Shown piece by piece: positions 16,878 through 26,697 of a stretch of DNA of 64,000 bases. The stretch is from Bacillota bacterium (GTDB taxonomy: Bacteria > Bacillota > Clostridia > UBA1381). The notes beneath the pieces are model-generated. The model did not search any database and was not told where the DNA came from. It was given only the letters and a program-made list of their open reading frames with translations. Position 1 is the first letter of the stretch. Every line of letters starts with the position of its first letter. A program made the translations under genes and the position numbers. The stretch is taken from NCBI GenBank assembly GCA_024685565.1, contig JAIKVQ010000182.1, positions 75,672-139,671 of the forward strand, given 5' to 3'.

Positions 16878-18821
16878 ATGGCGAATATTCATCCTAACGA
16901 TATCGGTCTCGCAACCTACGCCGATGTCGGCAATGTGGAAAGATTAAGAACGAGTGCAAAGACTGTGGTTGAGGCAATCAACGAAATTTACCAGACAGGC
17001 GGCGGTGGCTCCTCAATTGACGAGAATCAGTTTTATGTGGATGGCGAAAACAACGTCATTGTAGGAAAAAACAATGCTGTTCGTGGAAGTAATAACCTTA
17101 TTATCGGCTCGAACAATATTATCGTTGGTAATAACGTAAACCTTATTGGCGGTAACAAAACCGTTTACAAAGAGCCGAATGCTTATTTTTACATTACTTG
17201 GATCGACACCGATGGTAAAATTTATTATGATAACTATGACTACGATGCTGACCAACAACTCCCACCACCTTTTGAAATCGGAGACAAGGTTATTTTTTCT
17301 CTTGTATTGCAATGGACTGATGAGAATTGGGAGGATTGGGTTTCTGTTGATTCGGGACTGCAATTATGTGAAATAAGCGAAATAAGTGAAAGTTATTTTA
17401 AAGTCATCGGATTAAGCATGAGTTTTGACCCACCCGATGAGATACACACCGTTTTGGACTGTCCGTATATAAATAATTTTGTGGCTTTAAATGACAATTT
17501 CTCATATGAAGGGAATATAAAAGCATTAGTCATGGGAACTGAAGCATCGGGAACAAACAGCATATCCTTAAACAGTGGTCATGCAAAGGGGTCATACAGC
17601 TTGGCGGCGAACTATTCCACAGCATCGGGAAACTATGCGGCATCGTTTGGTTACGGCAAAGCGGAAGCTCTTTATTCCTTTGCGGCAAACAGCAGTCAAG
17701 CACACGCAGAGCGAAGTGCCTCTTTTAACGCATCATATAATTATTCACCGTATTCGTTTTCTTGTGGTAACTATACAAGAATATACGGAAGACCATTAAA
17801 ATGCACTTCTCTAAATAATGCGGCAAAAACGCTTACAATTGAAAGCGGACAGGATACAACAAATATTGTGGGCAAAAAAATAATCATCCGCTGTTATAAT
17901 AAAAATAATAGTTTCTTGTTTAAAGAAGCAACAATCAGCAGTATCAATAATAATGTTTTAACGCTGACAGATGTGTCTTTTTCGACAAATACTTATGCTG
18001 AAACGTTATTACCTCAGCCGTATGCTTTTGTTTTAGATACGTCATCAAATTACACGTTAGCTGATTTTGTAAGTGGTTATTATAGCATAGCATCGGGTAA
18101 ATACAGTTTTGCTCACGGGATTCATGTCCATTCGGCGGCTCACGGCGCATCTACTTTTGGAAAATACGGTAACAACGAAGAAATGTTTTCTTTAGGTCTT
18201 GCAAACGGTGAAACTTTGAAAACCCCTGGCATGGCTTTCTTGGTACGTTCAAATGGTAATGTGTCGGCGGACGGAGAATATTCATCTCCATGTGCTGACT
18301 ATTCGGAGTTTTTTGAATGGGCGGACGGTAATCCCGAATCGGAAGACCGTACAGGGTATTTTGTAAGACTTTCAGGCGATAAAATCATAAAATGCGATGA
18401 TTTTGAAACGCCTCTCGGAATAGTATCCGCTACACCTGCAATTGTCGGTGACAGCGGTGAAATGCACTGGCAAGGCAAATTTGTAACAGACGATTTCGGT
18501 CGGGTACAATACCACGATGTTGTCGTTCCTGCAGAGTTGGACGAAGAAGGAAATGTTTTGATTGAAGAACATATAGAAAGTCAGCCTATTCTTAATCCCG
18601 AATGGAATGCAGAAACAAAATATATACCGAGAAAAGACCGTCCCGAATGGGCAACGGTCGGTGTGCTCGGAAAACTTATTGTTTACGATGACGGAACATT
18701 AGAGTCGGGTGATGTATGCAGATGCGGCGAGGGCGGTATTGCTGTAAAATCTATCGAAAACGGATACCCTGTTCTGAAGCGAATAGCTGATGACAAGGTT
18801 TTGATTTGGTTTAAGGGGTGA
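16878..18821 (+). CDS. Tail fibre with YadA-like repeats and Peptidase_G2 chaperone domain
   Basis: This 647-residue fibre protein has a short N-terminal attachment region (HPNDIGLATYADVGNVERL). Two sets of left-handed YadA-head-like repeats follow: NNVIVGKNNAVRGSNNLIIG near 55-90 and the SGTNSISLNSGHAKGSYSLA series near 220-295. The C-terminal 180 residues (YSEFFEWADGNPESEDRTG..., GDSGEMHWQGKFVTDDFGRV) match the autoproteolytic Peptidase_G2 chaperone of phage spikes. It is expected to assemble the trimer and then cleave itself off. Confidence 0.88.
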   Translation: MANIHPNDIGLATYADVGNVERLRTSAKTVVEAINEIYQTGGGGSSIDENQFYVDGENNVIVGKNNAVRGSNNLIIGSNNIIVGNNVNLIGGNKTVYKEPNAYFYITWIDTDGKIYYDNYDYDADQQLPPPFEIGDKVIFSLVLQWTDENWEDWVSVDSGLQLCEISEISESYFKVIGLSMSFDPPDEIHTVLDCPYINNFVALNDNFSYEGNIKALVMGTEASGTNSISLNSGHAKGSYSLAANYSTASGNYAASFGYGKAEALYSFAANSSQAHAERSASFNASYNYSPYSFSCGNYTRIYGRPLKCTSLNNAAKTLTIESGQDTTNIVGKKIIIRCYNKNNSFLFKEATISSINNNVLTLTDVSFSTNTYAETLLPQPYAFVLDTSSNYTLADFVSGYYSIASGKYSFAHGIHVHSAAHGASTFGKYGNNEEMFSLGLANGETLKTPGMAFLVRSNGNVSADGEYSSPCADYSEFFEWADGNPESEDRTGYFVRLSGDKIIKCDDFETPLGIVSATPAIVGDSGEMHWQGKFVTDDFGRVQYHDVVVPAELDEEGNVLIEEHIESQPILNPEWNAETKYIPRKDRPEWATVGVLGKLIVYDDGTLESGDVCRCGEGGIAVKSIENGYPVLKRIADDKVLIWFKG

Positions 18822-18827
18822 TAAGTT

Positions 18828-19448
18828 ATGCCGAGAGAAACAACAAATTACAATTTCCAAAAACCGTTATATACAGAAAATGCGGATATTGCAGTAATAA
18901 ATGCCGACCTTGACAGTATTGATACGGCATTAACGCCTACGGTTTCTGCCGTAACCGCTCCTACAAGCGGCTCTACGGGCGGTAAGCTCTCGGTCGTACT
19001 CGGGTGGATAGCAAACAGACTGAAAGCCATAACGGGGCTATCCTCTTGGCAAGCTACTCCTTTCGTAAATTTGGAGGATTGCAAAAATCACATATTAAGC
19101 GGAACTCATGCAACAGCCTCACAATCTTCGAGTGGATTTATGAGTGCGGCGGATAAGGCAAAGCTCGACAATGCAACCGATTCCAATGTAGCAAGTCGGC
19201 TCATTATTCGTGACAGCGGCGGACGTGCAAAAGTGGCAAGCCCGTCATCGACATACGACATTGCAAACAAGACTTATGTGGACACGAACTTCGTCAAGAA
19301 AAATGCCGATACGACCATGACGGCGAAGCTCACGGCGCAGTCAAACACCTCGTATACGACAAAGCAGGTCAGGAATATTGTTTTTTGGACGAGCGGTGAC
19401 ACCCCTCCAACAACCAGTAATGGCGATGTCGTTATCAAAACTTTTTAA
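18828..19448 (+). CDS. Tail fibre / fibre adaptor protein
   Basis: This 206-residue protein opens MPRETTNYNFQKPLYTENAD, a common start of small fibre proteins in Clostridia phages. A GTHATASQSSSGFMSAADKAKLD segment follows, the short repeat typical of tail-fibre shafts, then a YDIANKTYVDTNFVKK stretch. AGGGGTGATAAG lies upstream of ATG 18828. It probably forms part of a trimeric shaft that carries the following proteins. Confidence 0.75.
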   Translation: MPRETTNYNFQKPLYTENADIAVINADLDSIDTALTPTVSAVTAPTSGSTGGKLSVVLGWIANRLKAITGLSSWQATPFVNLEDCKNHILSGTHATASQSSSGFMSAADKAKLDNATDSNVASRLIIRDSGGRAKVASPSSTYDIANKTYVDTNFVKKNADTTMTAKLTAQSNTSYTTKQVRNIVFWTSGDTPPTTSNGDVVIKTF

Positions 19449-19459
19449 GGCGGTGATGC

Positions 19460-20326
19460 GTGGTGGCAACAATAGGTTTCACATACGATTATCCGTATAC
19501 CTACTACAACGAGGAACGAGGGCGTTTTACTTGGCAGTGGTCTGAATCGAGAGTGACTCTGAACAGGTGTTACACATACCCCGTTCAGTTTAATTCCTCA
19601 CTGCCGAAATGCTCACACATCAACCTTGACCTTGAAATTGAAAACACAGGAAGCGGAACGGTACTTGATAGAAGTTGGGATTTTTACGTTTATAGGGACA
19701 GCTACGGTTGGTATGAAGCTATGACATTTACACTCCCAAGTGACGGAAAATATACAATAGATTGTGATTTGAATGATTACAACATTTCTAAATTAGCCTT
19801 TGTGCCATCGTCAAATCCAGGGTCGAGCAGAACATGGACAACGGGATGCAGTATAAATCAAATTCGTATTACTGAAACTCTCGAAATAAACGAACTCGCA
19901 TCAGGCACATTTCAGTACGGAGTGTTCACAAACCGTTCGGGAGTAAAAAAGGATTTGACAGAAGTTTACGCCAATATAGGTGGAACGCTTACACAAGCAA
20001 CAAACATATTTGCTAATGCGAATGGTACGCTTGTCTCGCTTGCTCCTGTTTATTCAGCCTATTTGAGGACGGAATCTGAAATAATGTATTTATATAAATT
20101 CATTCCACCTTCGGACGGGACATATAAAATAAAAGTTAAGCGACAATCGGGAGACCACGAAATACGTTTTTATGACGGTGAATTCACACAACTTTATGAC
20201 GGATATTTTTATGACAGGAGCTTTTCCTTAACGGAAGGCTCCGTTTATTATATTACACTAACGCACTATTACGCCAATACCGATGTTGGCGAAAGCTATC
20301 TGCAAATTTATAAGGAGGGCGTATGA
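19460..20326 (+). CDS. Unidentified tail protein with PPC-like C-terminal domain
   Basis: The protein is 288 residues. Consecutive GTG codons at 19460 and 19463 are possible starts behind AAGGCGGTGAT. It is rich in Tyr, Thr and Ser with no membrane segment. The last 85 residues (LYKFIPPSDGTYKIKV..., SLTEGSVYYITLTHYY) resemble beta-sandwich pre-peptidase C-terminal domains. I do not recognise the first 150 residues. Its place between fibre and tailspike suggests surface binding. Confidence 0.7.
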   Translation: MVATIGFTYDYPYTYYNEERGRFTWQWSESRVTLNRCYTYPVQFNSSLPKCSHINLDLEIENTGSGTVLDRSWDFYVYRDSYGWYEAMTFTLPSDGKYTIDCDLNDYNISKLAFVPSSNPGSSRTWTTGCSINQIRITETLEINELASGTFQYGVFTNRSGVKKDLTEVYANIGGTLTQATNIFANANGTLVSLAPVYSAYLRTESEIMYLYKFIPPSDGTYKIKVKRQSGDHEIRFYDGEFTQLYDGYFYDRSFSLTEGSVYYITLTHYYANTDVGESYLQIYKEGV

Positions 20327-23300
20327 AATTCAAATTCAAGGTCACGGGCGATAAGCTGACCGTAACCGAAAAAAACATACCAACATATACGGGCAATATC
20401 AACACCTATGAATGCGAGTTTGAATTCAGTCGTTCTTGGGGCGATATTCCCGTTAGAATAGCAGTTTTTAATAATGTGCTTGTTATTCTTGATAATAACA
20501 AATGCCATATTCCTGCGGAACTTCTCTGCAATCAAGGCAGGATTGATGTAGGCGTATTCGGCACAAACGAAAACGAAGCCTTAAAACGCATATCGACAAA
20601 CCTCATAAGCATTAGTGTTGCGACAGGTGCATACCGTGAGGGTGTTGCTCCCACAGAGCCGACCCCCGAATTTTGGGAACAAGCGATGCGGCTATGGGAA
20701 ACAAAAGCAGATGCCGATTCGGTGAATAGCAGATTGACCGTTTTAGATGAAGCGACAAGCAATTTAACGCAGAGTGTTTCTTCGCTTGAAGCGGCGCAAG
20801 CTGAAACAGCTTCTCGGCAAACTACAGCCGAAAACAAGATAAACGCACTTCAAGGTAGTACAGCACGGCACGAAACAAGTATATCGTCATTGACGGGGCG
20901 TGTTTCTACTCAAGAGGCAAATATGAATACTGCCAACACGAACATTGCAAATATTACTGCTCGAATGCAAAACGCTGAATCAAAGGCGCAGGAAATTGAG
21001 GATGCCGTTTCTGATATAGACGGTAGACTTGCCGAGGTCGAAACAGAAGCAGAAGCCATGTCGGAATCCATTGCAGATATTGAAGCGGATGTTCAGGCAA
21101 CCGACACAAATGTCGGTGAACTTGATTCTCGCCTTTCTGACGCAGAAGCGGACATTGAGGATATCAAAACCCGACCCCAAACGGGTCACACCTTTAACAG
21201 ACAATTCAACGTTTCGGGCGGTTTCGTTTCTGTTGGGAACAAGAAATCCGAAGTTGTTATTGACCTTCAGGACATAGTTTCGGCAGGGTCAGGCGGTTAT
21301 AGGGTGGATTTGCCAAGCGATAATGCGGCAAAAATAACATGGCGAGGTGTCACGGATATTGTCATACCAACCTCAACATCAACGAGCTATGGCTCTGTTT
21401 CAAATAAGTACGGGAAAATAATATCGTCCGTTAGTGGTACGCTTATAAGCCTCCCTGCAGGGGTCGATTATACGCCTGATATGGACTTGACAAAGTATGA
21501 CACTCTTTCGATTTTTCCGCTTATGCGAGATGAGTATGTTGATAAAGACGGGTACGCTTACAGTTTTGGGAATCGTCTCGTAACCTCCGTGGAGTCTGCC
21601 GCAGTAAGAACTTCATATTACCGTTGGCTCGATTCGGACGGCAACACACAAACATATTCGGATTGTGACGGCATCACCCTTGTAAATCTGTACTACAAAG
21701 ACAGCGGAAATTTCAACGACAACAGTATATGGAATCAGCGAACTTGGAATACGGGAACGGGACTGAACGGAAATGAGTATTACATCTTAAACGGACAGAC
21801 CCAAAACAAACTCGAACAGTTTACTACTTCATGGGGATTGTTCCCACACATAAGACCCTCAAGTAATGACGAAGTGCCGTATTTTTATGTGACGGTCAAA
21901 AAGGCTGACGGCAACCTGATACAGCTTAAAACGGTCAGCTATACCGAGTTTATGCTCGATAACGAACTGAATGTCGCAACGATGGATGTAAACGGCAGAG
22001 CGTACTTGAAACCGCATCCCGATTTGCTGTTTTCCTTGAACGGGAGCAAGTTTATTTGTATTGACGGCAAAATTGCATTCAAGAACATCTATGCGATTGT
22101 AAAAATGGAAGGGAGCGAACTTCACAAGTCTGCAGAGCCGATTGAGAACGTTATAAAAACCTACGCAAACGGCAAATTGTATTTTATTCCGCATGAAGGA
22201 GTATCTGAATACGCATCAGCCTTTGACGGGAGTTTTTATACTAAAAACTATGACATACTTCCCGAAGCCGCATATTCCGATATTCAGCTTGGCGAGGTTT
22301 ACGGCGGACATGAAGGAATGTTAAAGCATTCGATTATTCCTTTGCCGTCATCAAATCTCGGCACGAAGTATGCACCAAACGGACACATTTCAAACTCAAG
22401 GACTGTTCCGTTTCCGAGTGTCACAGGTACAAAGGGAACGCTCTATGCCACTAACGGGATGCGTATTGAAATTCCTGAATTGTTTTCGTACAAGACCGTT
22501 TATGACGAATGCAACGAAACACAACTTATAAAGCGTTTTTCAGATGAGGTACTGTTAACGGCTGATATGATTTTGAGCTTTGAGAGAATCGGAACGTCAA
22601 ACGGAGCGATTGCAAAATTCCGAATTCCAATCACATCTGATGAAAATGCTCCTGCGGTCAACAGCGCAAGCACAGCCGCAAACATTCTGCAATCAGGATT
22701 TGAAGTGAAAAGCGAAAACGACATAACGGCTTATACTACTTTCGGCTATGATAAATACGCAGTTGCTTTTACCTATGCGGCAAATTCGGATTATGCCGTT
22801 CTTACCATCGCACAAAACTATGGAGGTGGGCTTGCGGAACTGAAACAGGGCATAAAACTTGCACAGTATAAATTCAGGTACGAGCTTGCCGAGCCGAGGA
22901 TAAAACGGAATGTCGACAAGTTGTATATACAAAGCGGCGATTCGGTTTCATTTGTCTGCGATGACGGGTTTGTGTCCTATAAAAACATTCTGCTTAAGGC
23001 TCCTGAAAACACGGAAGCGGCTATCGGTATGATGCGTCCTACGGTGAAAAACATAAATGATTTGAATTACCGTGTGGAAAATATCGAAGTGTCTAAAGAC
23101 TACGGCAAAATTGGCAAGGGCGATGGTGTAACCGATGACACACAGGCAATTCAAACAGCCATCGGACAAACGGCAAATATCAACCCTTCGTTTTCTCGTG
23201 AAGTTGTTTTGACATCGGGCGTCTATCGAATTTCCTCGCCTCTTAAAATGAATGTCGAACAGATGACACTCCGTGGTGAAGGTGAAGTTATCCTGTGGGC

Positions 23301-25236
23301 AACCGAGGACAATTACGAGCCTATAATCCGTGTTATGGCAGGTGGCTGTAAAATCGAAAACATCAAAATTTATCTTGCAAAAACTGATGACGATACGAAC
23401 TACACCAATACGGGCAAACCCTACTACGGTTATTTGAAATCGTATAAAGAAACAGCCGCCGCAAATGCCGAAGGCAATGGTCACTATTGCGGAATTTATG
23501 TTGATACAGGCGGCGTGTTCGGTGACGGTGAAGGCGTGTACGGATTTTATAATCTCACAGTCAGGGACGTTACCGTTCAGGGCGCATTTCGATACTCGAC
23601 AAAATTCATCGAAAAATCCTACGGGGTGTACTTCCCGAAGACAGGCTACTGCTATTTCACAACCATAGACAATTGCTTTTTTAACTCGGTTATGTGCGGA
23701 CTTTACCTCGGTGGAGGTCAGCCGAGCGATGTGCATTGCAAATTCGATGTCGGTGAAGACATTTATGGACTTGGCGCATTAAGTAATGCTAACACTTTTC
23801 AGCACCGAAACTGCTATAACATAATGGGATGCAGGTATGGTGTGATTGCATACTCTTATGGGAACACGCTCCGAATTGACGGACAGGCATCGGGCGAGGA
23901 TAGTATGAATCCCTATGTTTACGATGGAGACGAACGAGAGATGCCGCTTGATGAAAATACCGCATGGGTGGAAAACACACAGGCATATCGGTACAATTCT
24001 GCAACGGACGAGTTTGAGGCGATTGAGGGCGAAACCGTTATGGGCTTTCCTGCCGAGATTGGACTTTGGCGTAAGGTTACCGATGCAGGTGTTTTAATGC
24101 ATGGCAAGAGCAACTTAATTGAAGAGATGATTTTTGACCACCAAAGGACAACCTACGGTGCTATTTATTTAACCTCTAAATCGTCTTGCTGTATGTATAC
24201 CTCGTATTCTGCTTCAAGCGTGGCTTACGGCAGAACGGGATTAACTTGGATGCGTGATATGTATATCCCTATTGAAAAGGATGCAAACGGCAAATACGTC
24301 AAATGGGCGTTGTGGCGTAGCAGGGACACAAGTGAGAATGCCACCGATTGCGGATTTAACAATAGAGCTATCAATGCAAACACACTTATAAACGAGCATC
24401 GCTTCGGCGCAGGTATGATTTCATCCCTTGATAAATACGGCTTAAGCCTTGCATTGCCGAGGACAATTGACAAAACGGACGATGTTGCGGCTTATGCGGA
24501 TAAGGTCGGGTCGGTCAAATGCTACTATGTCAATGCCAATAACGAGGAGGAAGAAATAACCGAGTTTTGGCGAGGGCATCCGCAAAAGAATAAAACGGTA
24601 ACGGACATTTCACCGATTTTCAGACCCGAATGCAACATTCCGCTTTTCGGAATAGCCACAGGCTTTACCTTCAAACAGATACCGACACATGACCACCCCA
24701 TAATCATCGAGATTGATTTCGGCAGAAGCATTATGGGTATTTCAAGCGGCATCATACGCTTTAACCGCTTTATTTGTGCGGATATTTGTTTTTCATATTT
24801 CATCAACGATGAATGGACTCCTTACTTCAACCGTTATGAAGGAAATATGAATGCCGAGTTTTTATGGAACACCTACAATTTCAACGGAACTCATAACGCT
24901 CGCCATTTAATCGATAAGGTGCGCATAAAACTCGGTGATGCGTATATGCCGATGCTCGAAAATGCAGTTAATTACAATGACGGAGAAACATCAAAAACAT
25001 ATCCTGCAGGGACGAAATATAATCCCGATGGTTTTGTTGGTATAAGCAAAATCTTTATTGCCGATGTGAACGGTGGCGGTCGTGCTTTTATGACAAAAAG
25101 CGGAGGTGACGTTTATGGGGACATAAATGCGGATGGACGTTTGGAAAGCAAAAGCGGTATTGTAAAGCTCGGCAATACCTCGCTTACGGAAGAGCAGTTA
25201 CAAAAACTATTAAATCTGATTGATGAGGAGGATTGA
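20323..25236 (+). CDS. Giant tailspike with pectate-lyase-like beta-helix
   Basis: This 1637-residue protein has a BppU-like N-terminal beta domain for baseplate attachment (about 1-110), a long heptad coiled coil near 125-290 (TASRQTTAENKINAL...), a beta-rich middle, and a right-handed beta-helix from about 925 (DYGKIGKGDGVTDDTQAIQ, a Pectate_lyase_3-type opening). It ends in a short shaft-like tail with SLTEEQLQKLL. It probably binds and cuts surface polysaccharide. It overlaps the preceding gene by four bases. Confidence 0.85.
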   Translation: MKFKFKVTGDKLTVTEKNIPTYTGNINTYECEFEFSRSWGDIPVRIAVFNNVLVILDNNKCHIPAELLCNQGRIDVGVFGTNENEALKRISTNLISISVATGAYREGVAPTEPTPEFWEQAMRLWETKADADSVNSRLTVLDEATSNLTQSVSSLEAAQAETASRQTTAENKINALQGSTARHETSISSLTGRVSTQEANMNTANTNIANITARMQNAESKAQEIEDAVSDIDGRLAEVETEAEAMSESIADIEADVQATDTNVGELDSRLSDAEADIEDIKTRPQTGHTFNRQFNVSGGFVSVGNKKSEVVIDLQDIVSAGSGGYRVDLPSDNAAKITWRGVTDIVIPTSTSTSYGSVSNKYGKIISSVSGTLISLPAGVDYTPDMDLTKYDTLSIFPLMRDEYVDKDGYAYSFGNRLVTSVESAAVRTSYYRWLDSDGNTQTYSDCDGITLVNLYYKDSGNFNDNSIWNQRTWNTGTGLNGNEYYILNGQTQNKLEQFTTSWGLFPHIRPSSNDEVPYFYVTVKKADGNLIQLKTVSYTEFMLDNELNVATMDVNGRAYLKPHPDLLFSLNGSKFICIDGKIAFKNIYAIVKMEGSELHKSAEPIENVIKTYANGKLYFIPHEGVSEYASAFDGSFYTKNYDILPEAAYSDIQLGEVYGGHEGMLKHSIIPLPSSNLGTKYAPNGHISNSRTVPFPSVTGTKGTLYATNGMRIEIPELFSYKTVYDECNETQLIKRFSDEVLLTADMILSFERIGTSNGAIAKFRIPITSDENAPAVNSASTAANILQSGFEVKSENDITAYTTFGYDKYAVAFTYAANSDYAVLTIAQNYGGGLAELKQGIKLAQYKFRYELAEPRIKRNVDKLYIQSGDSVSFVCDDGFVSYKNILLKAPENTEAAIGMMRPTVKNINDLNYRVENIEVSKDYGKIGKGDGVTDDTQAIQTAIGQTANINPSFSREVVLTSGVYRISSPLKMNVEQMTLRGEGEVILWATEDNYEPIIRVMAGGCKIENIKIYLAKTDDDTNYTNTGKPYYGYLKSYKETAAANAEGNGHYCGIYVDTGGVFGDGEGVYGFYNLTVRDVTVQGAFRYSTKFIEKSYGVYFPKTGYCYFTTIDNCFFNSVMCGLYLGGGQPSDVHCKFDVGEDIYGLGALSNANTFQHRNCYNIMGCRYGVIAYSYGNTLRIDGQASGEDSMNPYVYDGDEREMPLDENTAWVENTQAYRYNSATDEFEAIEGETVMGFPAEIGLWRKVTDAGVLMHGKSNLIEEMIFDHQRTTYGAIYLTSKSSCCMYTSYSASSVAYGRTGLTWMRDMYIPIEKDANGKYVKWALWRSRDTSENATDCGFNNRAINANTLINEHRFGAGMISSLDKYGLSLALPRTIDKTDDVAAYADKVGSVKCYYVNANNEEEEITEFWRGHPQKNKTVTDISPIFRPECNIPLFGIATGFTFKQIPTHDHPIIIEIDFGRSIMGISSGIIRFNRFICADICFSYFINDEWTPYFNRYEGNMNAEFLWNTYNFNGTHNARHLIDKVRIKLGDAYMPMLENAVNYNDGETSKTYPAGTKYNPDGFVGISKIFIADVNGGGRAFMTKSGGDVYGDINADGRLESKSGIVKLGNTSLTEEQLQKLLNLIDEED

Positions 25237-25241
25237 TTTGC

Positions 25242-25652
25242 ATGAAGGAACTATGGAACACTACACAATTTTTATTTGCCGCAGTGGGCGGTTGGCTCGG
25301 TTGGTTTTTGGGGGGATGTGATGGTCTGTTGTATGCACTGATAGCGTTTGTTGTTATTGACTACATAACAGGATTCATGTGCGCCGTGCTTGACAAAAGA
25401 CTGTCGAGCGAGGTGGGCTTCAGAGGTATTTGCAAAAAGGTACTCATTTTTGCGCTCGTAGGTATGGGTCACATCCTTGACACGCATATTATCGGGTCAG
25501 GGTCTGTTTTACGAACAGCAGTTATTTTCTTCTACATTTCCAATGAGGGTGTATCACTTTTGGAAAACGCAACACACCTCGGTCTGCCCGTTCCGAAAAA
25601 GATAAAGGTTATCTTGGAACAGCTACACGACAGAAGCGAGAAGGAGGATTGA
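25242..25652 (+). CDS. Phage holin (phi-LC3/TcdE-like, phage_holin_4)
   Basis: This 136-residue membrane protein makes the lysis pore. ATG 25242 was chosen with GAGGAGGA at 25225-25232. Hydrophobic segments lie near 10-30, 32-50, 65-85 and 88-105. The motif VVIDYITGFMCAVLDKRLSSEVGFRGI is the signature of the TcdE/UtxA-type holin family. It is immediately upstream of the amidase, the usual lysis cassette. Confidence 0.92.
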   Translation: MKELWNTTQFLFAAVGGWLGWFLGGCDGLLYALIAFVVIDYITGFMCAVLDKRLSSEVGFRGICKKVLIFALVGMGHILDTHIIGSGSVLRTAVIFFYISNEGVSLLENATHLGLPVPKKIKVILEQLHDRSEKED

Positions 25653-25655
25653 CAA

Positions 25656-26489
25656 ATGCAGATTATTGAAAGCATTTTGACGAAAAACCCCTGTTATACC
25701 GCAGGACGGACAATCACGGTAAAGGGGCTGATGCTCCATTCCGTAGGCTGTCCGCAACCTAATGCCCAAGTTTTTATTCAGAATTGGAATCGCCCTGATT
25801 ACAAGAATGCCTGTGTTCACGGTTTTATTGACGGAAACACAGGCATTATTTATCAAACGCTCCCGTGGAATCACAGAGGTTGGCACGGCGGCGGCTCTTC
25901 CAATAACACGCATATCGGAGTTGAAATGTGCGAGCCTTCCTGTATTAAGTACACACAAGGCTCCTCCTTCACCTGCTCCGATAAAGCGGCGGCACAGGCT
26001 TCGGTCAAAAAGACTTATAATGCCGCCGTTGAGCTTTTTGCCATGCTCTGCAAAAAATACAATCTAAATCCTATGAAGGACATTGTTTCTCACCGTGAAG
26101 GTCATGCGATTGGCATAGCGACAAATCACGGTGACCCTGAACACCTTTGGAAAGGCGTGGGGCTTAATTACACGATGGACGGCTTCAGAGCCGATGTAAA
26201 ATACACTATGGAAAGCGAGGATGAAAAACCTATGACTACGGAGGAAAGAACGAAGTTTAACAAACTTGTCGATGCGGTCGGCACTCTTGCTGAAAAGGTC
26301 GACAAACTGGAGCATAAAATGATTTACGCTTGGGTTGACGACAATATGCCCGAATGGGCAAAGCCTACCATTACGAAGCTCATCAATAAAGGCTATCTCA
26401 AAGGCGATGAGGAAGGAAAACTAAATATTGATGATAATATGCTCCGTATGCTCGTCATTAATGACCGTGCAGGAATATATGGTGAATAA
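25656..26489 (+). CDS. N-acetylmuramoyl-L-alanine amidase (endolysin)
   Basis: This 277-residue enzyme cuts the glycan-peptide bond of peptidoglycan at lysis. An Amidase_2/PGRP domain covers about 1-185, with zinc ligand candidates His in LMLHSVG and in the EGHAIGIATNHGDPEHLW region, plus WNHRGWHGGG. A charged linker and helix (TTEERTKFNKLVDAVGTLAEKVDKLE) lead to a C-terminal SLH-like segment (MPEWAKPTITKLINKGYLKGD) that may bind the wall. It is the last late gene and is followed by a strong terminator. Confidence 0.93.
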   Translation: MQIIESILTKNPCYTAGRTITVKGLMLHSVGCPQPNAQVFIQNWNRPDYKNACVHGFIDGNTGIIYQTLPWNHRGWHGGGSSNNTHIGVEMCEPSCIKYTQGSSFTCSDKAAAQASVKKTYNAAVELFAMLCKKYNLNPMKDIVSHREGHAIGIATNHGDPEHLWKGVGLNYTMDGFRADVKYTMESEDEKPMTTEERTKFNKLVDAVGTLAEKVDKLEHKMIYAWVDDNMPEWAKPTITKLINKGYLKGDEEGKLNIDDNMLRMLVINDRAGIYGE

Positions 26490-26496
26490 CAGAACT

Positions 26497-26528
26497 GCCC
26501 ACTGATGTCTCTTTCAGTGGGCTTTTTC
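26497..26528 (+). terminator. Late-operon terminator
   Basis: GCCCACTGA (26497-26505) pairs with TCAGTGGGC (26514-26522) and is followed by TTTTTC. It ends the 24.6-kb late operon just after the endolysin. Confidence 0.9.
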
Positions 26529-26568
26529 TTATGCTTAAAAAGAGGTTAAGCATACTTTTTGGTACAGA

Positions 26569-26602
26569 CCAAAATGTAATTGGTTTTTTCAAAAATGTAA
26601 TT
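26569..26602 (-). repeat. Left iteron cluster (inverted relative to right cluster)
   Basis: On the minus strand two copies of AATTACATTTTTGAAAAA-type units occur: a full copy at 26584-26602 and a shorter one (AATTACATTTTGG) at 26569-26581, spaced about 20 bases. The same unit occurs three times at 33284-33342 in the opposite orientation. The cluster lies between the late terminator and the 3' end of the leftward operon. Confidence 0.75.
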
Positions 26603-26697
26603 TTGAGACCGCAAAAACCACCATATAATGCGGAGTTTGGGCTGTGGCACTTTTTCCAAAATCCGCATTTTTGCCTGATAAAGAAACTCTTTATAAA
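26603..26697. other. Intergenic spacer between late operon and ParB-like operon
   Basis: The spacer is AT-rich, with two CCGCA-containing stretches (26610-26640, 26655-26675) whose GCGGAGTTTGG and CCAAAATCCGC are inverted copies. They may form the terminator of the leftward operon. No credible gene is seen. Confidence 0.4.

Noticed and set aside
22948-23736. Leftward 262-codon open frame inside the tailspike gene
   Set aside because: It is antisense to a clear beta-helix coding region; its composition (Cys, Val, Arg rich) is that of a codon shadow and there is no ribosome site.
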